From positions 1-6,919 of the forward strand of contig JAUXCB010000079.1 of assembly GCA_030619095.1 (NCBI GenBank): a DNA stretch of 6,919 nucleotides, in the 5' to 3' direction. A program made the translations under genes and the position numbers. Positions within the stretch are counted from its first letter, which is position 1, and each line of letters opens with the position of its first letter. Origin of the DNA: Verrucomicrobiota bacterium. GTDB taxonomy: Bacteria; Verrucomicrobiota; Kiritimatiellia; Kiritimatiellales; Tichowtungiaceae. Below the pieces are notes generated by a model that did no database searches, was not told where the DNA came from, and saw nothing but the letters and a program-made list of their open reading frames with translations. Of this stretch, positions 5,904-6,919 are shown in pieces.

Positions 5904-6919
5904 TTATTTTTTACGGAAATAGAGGCAGTTGTTTCCAAAGTCATACACGACATTCAATCCTTCTAGCAACACAGCCCCAAACAGTCCGCTATATTTTCCG
6001 CCACCGACTTCAGTGAGATCGATCGCCGGCCAGCTCTTGGCACTCAGCTCCTTGCCGGTGATTTTAATTACACCGACATTTCCATAATACAACTGCACTC
6101 TTTCGCCATCAACCCCGTACGCTATCTCGCTCTCTTCACCCTTTGTTAACGCGATGTTGTTCTTTTTGCAAAAGGTTTGATCTATTACTGCATAGTAGCA
6201 TCCGGAATCTATCATTAGGCGTCCCTTTACACCCGCCGTTCCAAACGTAGCATCCATATAATGATGTGTGCCATCATAGGTCAGTTCCTGCCGAATGGCG
6301 GTCTTAGCTGGAAAGATATCGCTCAAGGTTTTTGTCTGCGAGGGCCGAGGAAGTAGGAGCATCTGATTTTCATAGTCAATTGCGGCCTCCATTTTTTGCA
6401 ACACATCATTCCCAATAAGCCCCGCCAGAATACACTCCTCCCCCTCTTTATTCGTATATGGCTTCGCATAGTCAGGCATTGAAATTGCGGCTATAAACGG
6501 CGTTGAAAGGGTGAAGTAATCTCCGACCACGAAAGAGGAAATATAGGCGTAGTGAGTTTTCCTTGCGCCAGCCAATGTAACCGCTTTTTGTTCGGCCTCT
6601 TTTAATTCGCACTCAAAATAAGAGCAGAGCTCGGTTGCGACGTAGATCCCTGTGGCACCGGAATCCAGCATGAAATAACAATCTTTCCCATTCAGAGAAA
6701 CCTCGACATACAGTTTCTTATTATGTCTAAGCAGCGGGAAACCAACATAGTTTTCCTGCAGCACCTTGGTTTCCGCTGCTTTTCTATCCGTCTGAATCTC
6801 TTCTGTTTTACTCTCCGTCTGGGGGTCTTCTTTTACCTGCGGTTTCACTGGATCTTGAGCCATGGATGCCTTTGGGAAACAACATCCTACGGCAACAACC
6901 ATACCCATCATAAAAATAG
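5904..6919 (-). CDS. Two-lobed retropepsin-like aspartyl protease, exported; 5' end probably outside window
   Basis: The product resembles bacterial retropepsin-like aspartyl proteases. Numbering from the first in-window ATG (6911) it has 335 residues. A hydrophobic N-terminus ends in ASMA-Q (15-19), giving a signal peptidase-type site; VAVGC (6-10) also fits a loose lipobox. A charged linker follows (about 20-50). There are two catalytic-type motifs, MLDSGATG (81-88) and MIDSGCYY (233-240). Each is followed by a matching closing segment, GLIGNDVLQKMEAAIDY (164-180) and GLFGAVLLEGLNVVYDF (309-325). It is therefore an internally duplicated, pepsin-like pair of lobes. The frame stays open from 6911 to the window edge, no ribosome-binding site is visible and the visible signal peptide lacks a basic start. 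The true start is therefore probably upstream. The substrate is unknown and no neighbour suggests one. Confidence 0.78.
   Translation of the reverse strand, partial: IFMMGMVVAVGCCFPKASMAQDPVKPQVKEDPQTESKTEEIQTDRKAAETKVLQENYVGFPLLRHNKKLYVEVSLNGKDCYFMLDSGATGIYVATELCSYFECELKEAEQKAVTLAGARKTHYAYISSFVVGDYFTLSTPFIAAISMPDYAKPYTNKEGEECILAGLIGNDVLQKMEAAIDYENQMLLLPRPSQTKTLSDIFPAKTAIRQELTYDGTHHYMDATFGTAGVKGRLMIDSGCYYAVIDQTFCKKNNIALTKGEESEIAYGVDGERVQLYYGNVGVIKITGKELSAKSWPAIDLTEVGGGKYSGLFGAVLLEGLNVVYDFGNNCLYFRKK

Noticed and set aside
5687..5953. Minus-strand 88-codon frame between the protease and acetyltransferase genes.
   Set aside because: It overlaps the 3' end of the protease gene and the acetyltransferase start, has no recognisable domain and no good ribosome-binding site.
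1..6919. Search for CRISPR arrays, tRNA genes, insertion sequence ends and tandem repeats.
   Set aside because: No regularly spaced repeats, tRNA-like cloverleaf, transposase or terminal inverted repeats were seen by eye on either strand.

Overview
The window looks like chromosomal DNA of a Gram-negative bacterium. It encodes a periplasmic adaptor, a TolC-type outer-membrane channel and exported proteins. The ribosomal proteins, the gene mix and the moderately high G+C suggest the PVC superphylum, perhaps Kiritimatiellota or a relative. That placement is an impression from protein flavour and is low confidence.

Layout, left to right. (1) The 5' part of rplT (L20), cut by the window edge, and all of rpmI (L35) lie on the minus strand as an rpmI-rplT operon. 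There is no infC in front of them. (2) A 290-base divergent intergenic region carries a candidate minus-strand promoter. (3) Four genes on the plus strand form a tight operon (779-4747): a VTC-type polyphosphate polymerase domain protein, a DUF4956 membrane protein, a HlyD-type periplasmic adaptor and a TolC-type outer-membrane channel. (4) A serine O-acetyltransferase on the minus strand converges on the operon with a single base between the stop codons. (5) A two-lobed exported retropepsin-like aspartyl protease on the minus strand runs off the right edge.

The four-gene operon is the main point of interest. It pairs a predicted cytosolic polyphosphate-making enzyme with an integral membrane protein, then adds an envelope-spanning adaptor and an outer-membrane duct. 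It has no ABC, RND or MFS pump. The simplest inference is a trans-envelope system in which synthesis of an anionic polymer (polyphosphate or a related product) on the cytosolic face is coupled to its export. VTC/DUF4956 gene pairs are, to my knowledge, recurrent in bacteria. The addition of HlyD and TolC partners is what makes this arrangement unusual. Function is inferred from domains and gene order only.

The remaining genes appear to be housekeeping (translation, cysteine biosynthesis) or a stand-alone exported protease whose base composition looks lower in G+C than the operon.
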